Shown piece by piece: positions 26,443-36,400 of a DNA stretch of 64,000 nucleotides (positions are counted from its first letter, which is position 1; each line of letters opens with the position of its first letter). The notes beneath the pieces are model-generated. The model was given only the letters and a program-made list of their open reading frames with translations. It was not told the origin of the DNA and did not search any database. Where the stretch lies: the NCBI GenBank assembly GCA_900542325.1, contig UQMY01000005.1, positions 1 to 64,000 of the forward strand. Direction: 5' to 3'. This DNA comes from an uncultured Collinsella sp. GTDB lineage: Bacteria; Actinomycetota; Coriobacteriia; Coriobacteriales; Coriobacteriaceae. The position numbers were made by a program, and so were the translations under genes.

Positions 26443-29400
26443 ATGCCTGTTCGAATCTATACCACCAACGCCGGCGCGGATTTGAGCGATGCCGAGGCGG
26501 CGCTGCTTGCCGACCTTATTGCCCGCCACGGGCGTGCCGTGCTGCTGGCGCCAACGTTTGCCGAGCTCGACCTGTGCCGTCATGATGCGGCGGAAGCCGG
26601 CGTTTCGCTGGGTATTGACTACAAGACGCCTACATCGTGGCTTCGCTCGCTTTGGGAGCTTTTGGGCGACGGGCGCGGTTTCGTCGACAACCTGCAGCGC
26701 CAGATGCTGTTTTCGGACATGGTAGCGCGCCTCGACGACGCCGACCTGCAGCCGCTTTCGCGCAGCCAGGGCACGGTGCGTATGCTCGCGCGTATGGCTC
26801 GCGATGTGCTGCCGGGTGTGGCAGGGACAGGCACCGAGCGTTGCTGCGACAACGTTTGCAAGCCCAAGCCCAAAAGCGACGCCGAGGCTCGCGTGTTTGA
26901 ACTTTTGTGCGCCTATGCGCGCGGTTTGGACCGTCGAGATATGGTCGAGCCCTGCGAGGCGGCTGACATTATGGCCGATGCCCTGGCCGATAACCTGCCG
27001 GCGTGCACCCGCGCCGTATGCGTGCGCGGTATCACGTCGTTTACGCACGGCCTGCTCGAGCTGCTGTCTGCCGTGGCGAACAATGGGGGAGAGGTCGTCG
27101 TACTGCTTGCCTGCGAGCAGGCGGCGATGCGCGAGGAGCTTGCCGCGGCATTTGATGCCCGCGGTGTGCTGTTCGAGGCCGCGCCGCTGAGGGAGGACGC
27201 CGTCGCGTCTGATGCCGCTTGCGGGACCGCCGCTCAGCCTGCCTTTATTGAGGTCGCCGGCCCCCATGCCCGTGCCCATGCTTATGCGGACGCCATCGAT
27301 AAGTTGGCGAAAACGCACAAGGAGTCCAAGGCCGATAAAGCTACCGCAACGCCCGTCGACCCCGTGCACGTGCTCGTTGTTTCTGCCCGGGCGCCCCAGC
27401 TGTTCGGTGAGCTCGCCTCTCGTCTGGCGGCTCGTCATATCGCTGCCGAGACAACCGAGTTCACGGCGTTTTCCCAATCCATCGCGGGCAGGCAGTTTGC
27501 GGCGCTCGCCAACCTGATCGAGCGTATGAAGGCCGCCGACGAAGGGGCAGCTTCTAAGACTGAGTGGTGGCCCGCGCCGGAGCTTACCGACTGGATTTAC
27601 AGTCCGCTTTCGGGCGCTGATGCCGTCAATGCCCGTACCTTCGATAAGAATATGCGTCTCTCGCGCAGCAAGACTACCGCGGGCGTTAAGAGCCTGCTGC
27701 AGAGCGTCCAAGGCCAGGTGAGGGGCGCGCGCAAGGCGGCGAGCGACGAGAACTGGTTTAAGAACGTGCCGTGCGTGGTCTCGGACGTGTTCCAGGCGCT
27801 GTGGCGTGACAAGCCCGTGACGGCGCTCAAGGCCATGCTTGCCGTTGCCGAGGCACTGCCCGATCGCGCGCTTGGTGGTCTCGACGGCCAGGCCCGTCGC
27901 CAGGCGGAGGTGGCCCTGCTGCGCCACGCGATCGACATCCTTATGAACGATGCTCGCGCGCTCGACGTGTCGCAGGCCGCGACCGTGCCCGTGCTCGATG
28001 GCATTCGCACCAAGGTGGACAAGCGTAGCACCGCCTACGATTACGAGACCTACGAGGTTGACCGTGCGCCACGTGCCCAGGTTCGCTTTACTTCGCTTGC
28101 CGATGCGGCGGCCCTGCGCCCCGATAGCTACGATGCCGTGCTGTTTGCCGACGTCGACCTGGACAGTTATCCGCTCTCACATGAGGAGGGCCCGCTGGCA
28201 ACGCTGACGGCGAGCCTCGGTCGCGAGGGCGTGACGCTTGAGCCTGCGGCCTTGCTGCGCGCACGCTTTGGCCGCGCGATACAAGCGTCGCGTGGTCCGG
28301 TTACGCTCGCCCGTGTGACCCACGATCGTCAGGCGCGCGAGTGCTATCCGGCGGCCGTGTGGACCGAGTTGCGGGCGCATGCCGAGGCCGCTAACGATGC
28401 TAAGGCCGCTGACGCCGACAAGGCCGCTGACGCCGACAAGGCCGCTGACGACGCTAAGGCCGTTGGCGCCGACAAGGCGAAGTGTGTGGGTGAGGGCGAT
28501 ATCGTAAGGGACTTCGATCCCGCGGCAGGCGAAGGTCTTAGGCGCGAGCGCGTGACCTGCGAAGCTCCTCAGCACCTGAGCGATGAAGCCATTCCGTATT
28601 TGGTCCTGCGTCGTCGCGATGGCGAGGGCGAGGATGCGCCGCTGGTGCCGCGCCTGACGTCTGCCTCGCAGATCGAGGCCTATTCGACCTGCCCGCTATG
28701 CTGGTTCGTCTCGTACCGCGTGAAGCCCCAGTCGATCGACGCTGGCTTTGGCAATATGGAGAAGGGCAACTTTGTCCACGACGTGCTGGAACACTTGCAT
28801 GCCCGTCTGCCCCAGGAGGGCATGGAGCGCGTGACACCCATGAATCTGCCACGCGCGAAGGAGCTGCTGCGCGAGGTCTTTGACGAGACCTTGGCCGAGC
28901 ATGCGGGCAAGCGCGGTACCGAGGGCCCGCTCGTGCCGCTCTCCCCGGTGGAGGAGCGCCAGGTGGCCGAGATTTTGCCGCAGCTGGAGGGCGTTCTTGC
29001 CTACGAGTCCGAGGCGCTCGCGCCCTTCGCGCCGCGCTACCTGGAGTTTGCGTTCAACGAGCTCCAGGTCGAGTATGCCGGCTGGCCGCTCGGCGGGCGC
29101 ATCGACCGCGTGGATGTGGATGCCGAGAATCGCGCCGTGGTAATCGACTACAAGCATCGCACGGGCGTTGAGGAGTTTAAACTCGCCGACCCCACGGTGC
29201 GCGACGAGGAATCGGGCGAGGCCGCCATCGACGACCCGCGGTGGCTGCCGCCCCATACCCAGACGCTTATCTATGCGCAGGCCATGCGCCGGGCGCTGGA
29301 TCTGGATGCCCGTGCGGCGCTCTATTTTTCGACCAAGGGCGGCAAACCGGCGCTGCGCGGCGCCGCGAGTGCCGAGCTGCTCGAGGAAGAGCGCGGCGAC

Positions 29401-29613
29401 GGCCGCATCCCGGGGCTTAAGAAGGGCTTTCCCGGCGAGGGTGGCAGCATGGACTTCGACGCCCTGCTCGATCGCGTGGAGGCCGGCATCGCCGAGCGCC
29501 TGCACGAACTCGAGGCAGGCGACGTTGCCGCCGTCGACCCGACGTCGGCTCAGGCCGCGCATGCGCGCTGCTCGTATAACCACGAAGGAACGTTTGTAAG
29601 GAGGGACGTGTAG
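26443..29613 (+). CDS. addB: AddB/RexB-like subunit of the AddAB helicase-nuclease
   Basis: This 1056-residue subunit acts with AddA at DNA double-strand ends in recombinational repair. The N-terminal helicase-like half shows no Walker A motif, as in RexB. The C-terminal PD-(D/E)XK nuclease is clear at about 884-908 (GGRIDRVDVD...VIDYKH). Cys750 and Cys753 (STCPLCWF) and Cys1043 (HARCSYN) recall the AddB Fe-S staple, but one of the four usual cysteines is not evident. Residues ~645-683 are a low-complexity run of KAADAD units encoded by an imperfect 18-bp repeat. GGAGG precedes ATG 26443; addA begins three bases after the stop. Confidence 0.88.
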   Translation: MPVRIYTTNAGADLSDAEAALLADLIARHGRAVLLAPTFAELDLCRHDAAEAGVSLGIDYKTPTSWLRSLWELLGDGRGFVDNLQRQMLFSDMVARLDDADLQPLSRSQGTVRMLARMARDVLPGVAGTGTERCCDNVCKPKPKSDAEARVFELLCAYARGLDRRDMVEPCEAADIMADALADNLPACTRAVCVRGITSFTHGLLELLSAVANNGGEVVVLLACEQAAMREELAAAFDARGVLFEAAPLREDAVASDAACGTAAQPAFIEVAGPHARAHAYADAIDKLAKTHKESKADKATATPVDPVHVLVVSARAPQLFGELASRLAARHIAAETTEFTAFSQSIAGRQFAALANLIERMKAADEGAASKTEWWPAPELTDWIYSPLSGADAVNARTFDKNMRLSRSKTTAGVKSLLQSVQGQVRGARKAASDENWFKNVPCVVSDVFQALWRDKPVTALKAMLAVAEALPDRALGGLDGQARRQAEVALLRHAIDILMNDARALDVSQAATVPVLDGIRTKVDKRSTAYDYETYEVDRAPRAQVRFTSLADAAALRPDSYDAVLFADVDLDSYPLSHEEGPLATLTASLGREGVTLEPAALLRARFGRAIQASRGPVTLARVTHDRQARECYPAAVWTELRAHAEAANDAKAADADKAADADKAADDAKAVGADKAKCVGEGDIVRDFDPAAGEGLRRERVTCEAPQHLSDEAIPYLVLRRRDGEGEDAPLVPRLTSASQIEAYSTCPLCWFVSYRVKPQSIDAGFGNMEKGNFVHDVLEHLHARLPQEGMERVTPMNLPRAKELLREVFDETLAEHAGKRGTEGPLVPLSPVEERQVAEILPQLEGVLAYESEALAPFAPRYLEFAFNELQVEYAGWPLGGRIDRVDVDAENRAVVIDYKHRTGVEEFKLADPTVRDEESGEAAIDDPRWLPPHTQTLIYAQAMRRALDLDARAALYFSTKGGKPALRGAASAELLEEERGDGRIPGLKKGFPGEGGSMDFDALLDRVEAGIAERLHELEAGDVAAVDPTSAQAAHARCSYNHEGTFVRRDV

Positions 29614-29616
29614 ACC

Positions 29617-32600
29617 ATGGATCTTTCGACTTTGATGCCGCAACAGCTGCAGATCGTCAAAACGCTCGACCGTCCGCTGTTTGTCTCGGCGGGTGCCGGT
29701 TCGGGCAAGACCTTTACCCTCACGCGCCGCATCGTCTACGCGCTCTCGCCCGAATCCGGTCCGTTCGTTGAGCATCTGGACCAGGTGCTCGCCATTACCT
29801 TTACCAAAGACGCCGCGGCCGAGATCCGTGACCGTGTGCGCCGCACGCTCATCGACGAGGGCATGGACGAGGAAGCCCTGACCGTCGACGATGCGTGGAT
29901 CTCGACCATTCACGGCATGTGCTCGCGTATCCTGCGCGCACATGCGTTGGAGCTGGGCATCGATCCCGAGTTCACGGTGCTCACCGATACCGACGAGCTT
30001 ATGGACCAGGCTGTTGAGCATGTGCTGGCCCGCGCGACGGCGCCCGATGCCGCCCCCGAGCTCGCCGCTTCGCTTAAGGCCCTCTACGCTTGGTATCCCA
30101 TGGCGGGCGAGGGTGGGCCGTTTGGCGCCGGTACCACCATTAAAGGGCTGGTGCGTGAGCTGCTGGAGCTCTCGAGCCAGCTGCCGGGCGGTATGGACGA
30201 CGTGTGCGTGGCGCGCGGCCAGGCCGATACCTCGGCACTCGCCGATGCCTATCGTGCGGCGCTGGGCGCAAGCAAGGCCGCGACCGAGAAAGCGCAGGTG
30301 GCACTCGATGCCATCGACGCGTTTGAGGCGAGCGGCAAAACCATGGAGGATGCGGCGCGACTCATGATGTCGTGCAGCATGCCTCGGGCGAGCAAGGCGT
30401 TTTCTAAGGAGCAGGTGGAGCTACTCAAGGCCGAGGCTGCCGATGCGTTTATCAATATCGTGCTGGCCTGCGGTGGTCCCGCGCTCGATGCGCTGGCGGG
30501 GCTTGCTCGTGCTGTGGAGGCGGAATACCGCGCGCTCAAGGCTGACCAGTCCGCGCTTGATAACAACGACCTGCTGCGCATGGCGTACGAGGCGCTGCGC
30601 GATTATCCCGCCATCCGAGCGGCCTATGAGGGTCGCTTTAAGATGGTCATGATCGATGAGTTCCAGGATACCGACCAGATGCAGGTCGATTTGATCCGTC
30701 ACCTGACGGGCGCGGGGGAGCGCGCACTGTGCACCGTAGGCGATGCGCAGCAGTCGATCTACCGCTTCCGTGGTGCCGAGGTCGAGGTATTCCGTCGCCA
30801 GGAGCGCAAGGTGGGTTCGACGACGGCGTCCGAGACGGTCGCCACGTCCGATGCCCCCGCCGGCGAGCTCGTCAAGCTTGTACGCAACTTCCGCAGCCAC
30901 GACGAGGTGCTGCGCTATGTGGCGCGCGTCTTTGACGGCGACACCGGTGGTTTGATGCAGGGGTTCTTGGATCTTGAACCGAGCGACGAACGCGAGGACA
31001 AGCTCAAGGCGAAGGCATCGCGCCGCCAGGCGATTTTCGTTGCCGGTGGCAGTACGCAGGAGCGAACGCAGGCGAAAGCTCGTGCGATTGCGGAGCGATT
31101 CCAAGCACTCGTTAAAGCGGGCCAGCCCCAGGGCAGCATGGTCCTGCTGCTGGGCCGCATGACCAACGCCGATGTCTATGCGCAGGCCTTCCGCGACCAG
31201 GGGCTCGACTGCGTGATCGCAGGCGGCTCGGTCTTTGCCCAGGCAGCCGAGGTGCAGACGGTGCGTGCCCTGGTGTGCGCGCTTGCTAACCCGGCCGATA
31301 CGGCGCAGGGTCTTATGCCGCTGCTGGCCTCGCCGATGTTTGCGCTCGGCGCTCAGGAGTTCCTGGCGCTGGCGACCAAGCTGGACGACCAGACGGGGGA
31401 AACCTCGCGCCGCAACATCGACGTGGGCATCATGAGCGATTCCGATGTGCCGGGTTTGCAAGACTTGCCGCTCGTGACGCGCGCCCGCGAGGTGCTGCGG
31501 TATGCGCTCCGTCGCGTGGGCCGCGATTCGTTCGCCGCCATCGCGCGCGACGTGGTCAACGCCTCCGGCTGGTTTGTACGTCTGGCACAGCGTGGTCCCG
31601 AGGGCAAGGCCATTGCCGCCAACGTGCTCAAGGCGCTCGACGCCGTGGCCGAGGCAGAGGCCGAGCTCGGCAACTCGCCGCGCTCCATTGCGCTCGCCTT
31701 CGACCGCTTCTTGGCGGGCAAGGAGGCCCCGGGCGCGCTCAACGAGGAGGGCGACGGCGCGGTACGCATCATGACGGTGCATGCGTCCAAGGGTCTGGAG
31801 TATCCGGTCGTAGCGGTTGCCGAGTGTTTTGGCGTGCGTAAGTCCTCGGGTGCGGCACAGATGGGTCGCGTCGAGGGCGGAGCGCAGATCGTGGCGCTGC
31901 CGGCACGCTTCGACGGCGTTAAGCTCGCGGACGGAACCTTTGTGAAGGGCGACGACGTCAAAAAGCAGTTTGAGCATGCGTTTAAGGGCAAGGGCACGTC
32001 GTTGTGGCTGCCGCCAGAGCTCATGGAGGACGTCTGTGCGACGGGCTCTCCCGCCGAGGCATTTGCCCGCCTGCGCGACGACGACCTGCAGCTTTCGCTC
32101 GAGGAGCGGGCCCGCTTGCTCTATGTTGCCATGACGCGTGCGCGAGAGCTGGTGATCTTGGCGATGGATGCCGGCGTGAGCCGCGGCAAGCTGTGCGCGC
32201 CGACCTTCGACGTCGAGACCGATCTGACCTATGACGTGCTGCGTCGTATTCTGCCTACCGACGCTCTGGACATGCCGCAGCTCGATGCCGACCGCCTGGT
32301 GTTCGACAACTCCCAGCCGGGCGACTACGAGCTCATTTCGCTCGCGGACTTTTCCTTTGGCGAGCAGGCGTTTGAGGCCAACGCTTCACTGGATGCCGAG
32401 GGCAGGCTTGTTCGCGGCGATGTCGATACAGATACTGCCGACGATTCGGCCAGTACAATCGTCCCCGGTCCTGCCGACCCCGAACCCGATGCGTTCGAGC
32501 TCGTGCATCCCCAAGCGGTGGGCGTACGCATGGGCATCTGCCCGTATCCGGTGCGCGATTCGTACAGCTACTCGTCAATTGCCGCGGCGCTGCATGCCGA

Positions 32601-33240
32601 GTCCGAGGACCGTGCCACCGAGGCGCATGTGCCCATGGACGAGGCTGGCGATGATGCGGAGTCTGATGGTTCCGAGATGGCGGATGCAGACGTGGCCGCT
32701 GTCGAGCCCGCCGGCAATCCCATGGCGCTGGGCTCGGCCTTCCACGCCGCCTGCCAGTGGCTGATCGAGATGGGTGCCGATGCGCTGCCCGCCGAGCGTG
32801 CCGACGCCCTGGCTCGCCTGTGGCGCCTGACGCCGGAACAGCGCGAACGCTTCGACGTTGCCCTGGATCGCTGGCTCAAGTCGGCGGTCCGTGCCGAGCT
32901 GCTTGCCTGGCCGTGCGTTCGCGCCGAGGTGCCGTTCTTTTCGCTGGGCTGCGAGGACGAGGACATCGCTCGCTACGGTGCATATGCCGAGGGCGCCATC
33001 GATGCTTTGGCGACGAACCCGGCGGATTCGTCACGCGCGCTGGTCATCGACTACAAGACGGGCGGCACACCGGACGAGACGCCGGAACAGCTGCAGGAGA
33101 AGCACGCCCTGCAGGCGCGCGTTTACGCTGATGTTCTGCACAAGGCGGGCTTTGAGGCCGTGACCGTCAAGTTCGTCCGCGTGGAGCAAGTCGACCCCGC
33201 CAACCCGTGCGAGCCTCAGGTGGTCACCTACAGCCTCTAG
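29617..33240 (+). CDS. addA: AddA, ATP-dependent helicase-nuclease subunit A
   Basis: This 1207-residue UvrD-type helicase has a C-terminal nuclease. Walker A is AGAGSGKT (25-32), Walker B IDEFQDTDQMQ near 345, motif VI YVAMTRARE, and the nuclease AEGAID...VIDYKTGG at about 1123-1149. Acidic, low-complexity linkers occur around 925-960 and 1005-1030. With addB it forms one operon. The pair resects DNA ends and loads RecA. AAGGAGGGACG lies upstream of ATG 29617, and the overall length is usual for AddA. Confidence 0.93.
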   Translation: MDLSTLMPQQLQIVKTLDRPLFVSAGAGSGKTFTLTRRIVYALSPESGPFVEHLDQVLAITFTKDAAAEIRDRVRRTLIDEGMDEEALTVDDAWISTIHGMCSRILRAHALELGIDPEFTVLTDTDELMDQAVEHVLARATAPDAAPELAASLKALYAWYPMAGEGGPFGAGTTIKGLVRELLELSSQLPGGMDDVCVARGQADTSALADAYRAALGASKAATEKAQVALDAIDAFEASGKTMEDAARLMMSCSMPRASKAFSKEQVELLKAEAADAFINIVLACGGPALDALAGLARAVEAEYRALKADQSALDNNDLLRMAYEALRDYPAIRAAYEGRFKMVMIDEFQDTDQMQVDLIRHLTGAGERALCTVGDAQQSIYRFRGAEVEVFRRQERKVGSTTASETVATSDAPAGELVKLVRNFRSHDEVLRYVARVFDGDTGGLMQGFLDLEPSDEREDKLKAKASRRQAIFVAGGSTQERTQAKARAIAERFQALVKAGQPQGSMVLLLGRMTNADVYAQAFRDQGLDCVIAGGSVFAQAAEVQTVRALVCALANPADTAQGLMPLLASPMFALGAQEFLALATKLDDQTGETSRRNIDVGIMSDSDVPGLQDLPLVTRAREVLRYALRRVGRDSFAAIARDVVNASGWFVRLAQRGPEGKAIAANVLKALDAVAEAEAELGNSPRSIALAFDRFLAGKEAPGALNEEGDGAVRIMTVHASKGLEYPVVAVAECFGVRKSSGAAQMGRVEGGAQIVALPARFDGVKLADGTFVKGDDVKKQFEHAFKGKGTSLWLPPELMEDVCATGSPAEAFARLRDDDLQLSLEERARLLYVAMTRARELVILAMDAGVSRGKLCAPTFDVETDLTYDVLRRILPTDALDMPQLDADRLVFDNSQPGDYELISLADFSFGEQAFEANASLDAEGRLVRGDVDTDTADDSASTIVPGPADPEPDAFELVHPQAVGVRMGICPYPVRDSYSYSSIAAALHAESEDRATEAHVPMDEAGDDAESDGSEMADADVAAVEPAGNPMALGSAFHAACQWLIEMGADALPAERADALARLWRLTPEQRERFDVALDRWLKSAVRAELLAWPCVRAEVPFFSLGCEDEDIARYGAYAEGAIDALATNPADSSRALVIDYKTGGTPDETPEQLQEKHALQARVYADVLHKAGFEAVTVKFVRVEQVDPANPCEPQVVTYSL

Positions 33241-33251
33241 CCCTCAATAAC

Positions 33252-33314
33252 TTGCGGTGGAATACAGACCGTTTTGGCCAAAAAAGCCGGCAAACAGTCC
33301 GTATTTCACCGCAA
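33252..33314 (+). repeat. 63-nt intergenic hairpin after addA
   Basis: TTGCGGTG and CACCGCAA close a stem that continues AATAC/GTATT, GAC/GTC, GTTT/AAAC and GGC/GCC around CAAAAAA. Each paired block is separated by a single symmetrical mismatch. There is no T-run after it, so it is not a standard terminator, although it may end addAB transcripts. Confidence 0.7.
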
Positions 33315-33414
33315 CTCAATAGGAGCCGTGTGGGTTTGGCTAGGTTCGGGTGCTGTCCGTGCCGTGGGGTAAAATCGTTCAGTCAGAACACGAACCCGCA
33401 TCGGAGCTCATCAC

Positions 33415-36400
33415 ATGGCATTCGTCCATCTGCACAATCACACTGTTTTCTCCATGCTCGACGGCGCAACCCGTATCCAGGATATGGTCAACCGTGCCGT
33501 TGAGCTTGGCATGCCCGCCGTGGCCATTACCGACCACGGCTACATGTATGGCGTGCCCGACCTAGCGCTGGCCTGTGACGCCGTTAACCACAACACGCCC
33601 GAGTACAAAACCTGGAGCCACGACAAGGCCTTCTTGGAAAAGGACCGTCGCGACGAGCTGGTGGAGCCCGATCCCGAGGCAAACCCGCGCGAGCATGCCC
33701 AGTACGTTAAGGACATGGCCATGTGGGACGAGAAGGGCAACATCGACGAGCTCAAGCCGCCTCTGGTCATCAAGCCCATTTTTGGCTGCGAGGTTTACTT
33801 TACGCCGGACGAGACGCTCGCTCGCGACCATAAGCCCGAGCTCTACCACATGATCCTTCTGGCCAAGGACCAGGGGGGCTACGTCAACCTGATGCAGACG
33901 GTCTCCGAGGCCGCCGTGCAGGGCTTTTACTACAAGCCGCGTGTGACGCTCGACAACCTGCGCCGCCATGCCAAGGGCATGATCTGCACGAGCGCCTGCA
34001 TCGCGGGCATCATCCCCAAATACATCGACCGCGGTGACATGGAGGGCGCCATCAAGTGGGCCGAGACCTTCCGCGACACCTTTGACCCCGGCGACTTTTA
34101 TATCGAGATCCAGGAACACGGCATTACCACCGACAACGGCCTGACCGACGAGCAGATGGACCGCACGCTCATCGACATCGCCAAGCAGGTGGGCGTCAAG
34201 GTCATCGCCACCAACGACTTCCACTACCTGCGCCGCGAGGACGCGCCCGTGCAGGACGTCATCATGTGCATTGGCATGAACGCCAAGGTCGACGACCCCA
34301 ACCGCATGCGCATGACCGGCTCGGAGTTTTACATGAAGACCGAGGAGGAGATGCGGGCGATGTTTCCGTATTGCCCCGAGGCCTGCGACAACACGCTCGA
34401 GATTGCTGACAAGTGCTACGTCGAGCTGGACTGGGACTCCATCATCCTGCCGCGCTTCCCGTTGCTTGACCCCGGCGAGACGCACGAGAGTCAGTTCCGC
34501 CGCGAGTGCGAGAAGGGCCTGCGCCAGCACTACGGTGACGACTGGGCCACGCGCGAGATCGGTGGCGTCAACATCAAAGAGCGCTTTGAGTACGAATACA
34601 AAGTCATCTGCGACAAGGGCTTTGCCGCCTACTTTTTGATTGTTGCCGAGTACGTGCAATGGGCCAAGGACAACGGCATCGGCGTCGGCCCCGGCCGTGG
34701 CTCGGCTGCCGGCGCTATCGTCGCCTACGCCATGAACATCACCGCGTTCGATCCGCTCGAGAACGGCCTGATGTTCGAGAGGTTCCTGTCCCCGCAGCGT
34801 ACCGAGATGCCCGATATCGATATGGACTTCGACGATGAGCGGCGCCTCGAGGTCGTGGAGCACGTTCGCCAGCTCTACGGCCCCGAGAAGGTCACCCACG
34901 TCATCACCTACTCGACCATTAAGGCCAAGCAGGCCATCAACGACGCCGCTCGCGTCCTGGACTACCCGGTCTACATGGGCCAGCGTCTGTCCAAGATGGT
35001 CTCGAGCGACCCCAAGGTCAAGCTCAAGCAGGTGCTCGAAAAGCAACCCGGCAAAGAGGACCTGTTTAACCCCGATTTTGCCGAGGCATATAAAAAGGAC
35101 GACGACGCCCGCCGCATCATCGACACGGCGCTCTCAATCGAGGGCCTCACCCGTGGCGAGGGCGTGCACGCGTGCGCCGTTCTGATCTGTCGCGACCCCG
35201 TCAACGAGCACGTGCCCACCAAGCTCGACACCAAGGGCGGCGTCGAGATTACCCAGTACGAGGGCCATACCGTTGCCGATATGGGCCTGCTCAAGATGGA
35301 CTTCTTGGGCCTACGCACGCTGACGGTTATCTCCAAGGCCAAGGCCAACATCAAGAAGAACTTCGGCATCGACATCAAAGAGGAAGAGATTCCCTTTGAC
35401 GACCCCGAGATCTTTAAGCTCATGGGCTCCGGCCACACCGCCGGCGTCTTCCAGGTCGAGTCCGCCGGCATGACGGCCACGATCAAGAACATGAAGCCCA
35501 CCGAGTACAAGCACGTCGTGGCATTGATCGCCCTGTACCGCCCGGGCCCGCTGGGCGCCGGCATGGTTTCGTCCTACATCAACCGTATGAACGGCAAGGA
35601 GCCGGCGGTCTCCTATGACGACCGCCTGGACGACATCCTAGGCGAAACCTACGGCACCATGGTCTACCAGGAGCAGGTTATGCTCATCTCCGTCGAGATG
35701 TGCGGCTTCTCCAAGGGCGAATCGGACTCGCGTATCCGTAAGCCCGTGGCTAAGAAAAAGATCAAGCTGCTCACGTCGACGGTGCTGCACTGGGAGGATG
35801 GCTCGGACGAGACCACCTACGACCACTGGATGAACGGCGCTATCAAGAACAACTACACGCGCGAGGTCGCCCAGAAGATTTGGGACGATGTTCTCGAGTT
35901 CGCATCTTACGCCTTCAACAAGTCGCACTCCGCCGGCTACGCCATTCTGGTTATGCAGACGGCGTGGCTCAAGGCGCACTATCCGCACGAGTACATGGCG
36001 GCCGTTTTGACGTCCTATACGGGCAAGACCGACAAGATCGTGCACTACGTCTCGGCATGCCGTCACGACGGCATCCCCGTGCTGTCGCCAGATGTCAACG
36101 AGTCCGGTACCGAGTTCACGGCTACCAAGGAGGGCGTACGCTTTGGTCTGGCCGGCATCCGCGGCGTGGGCACCGGCGTGGCGCAGGCGATTATCGCCGA
36201 GCGCGAGGCGGGCGGCCCGTTCAAGACGCTGCACGATTTTGTCGAGCGCGTGGACTCCAGCCAGGCGAACCGTCGCGTGATTGAATCGCTCATCAAGGCA
36301 GGCGCCTTCGACTCCACGGGGTATCCGCGTCGCCAGATGATGCACTTTGTGGATAAGAACAACCCCGAGAACATCATCGATGCCGCGGTAAAGCGCCAGA

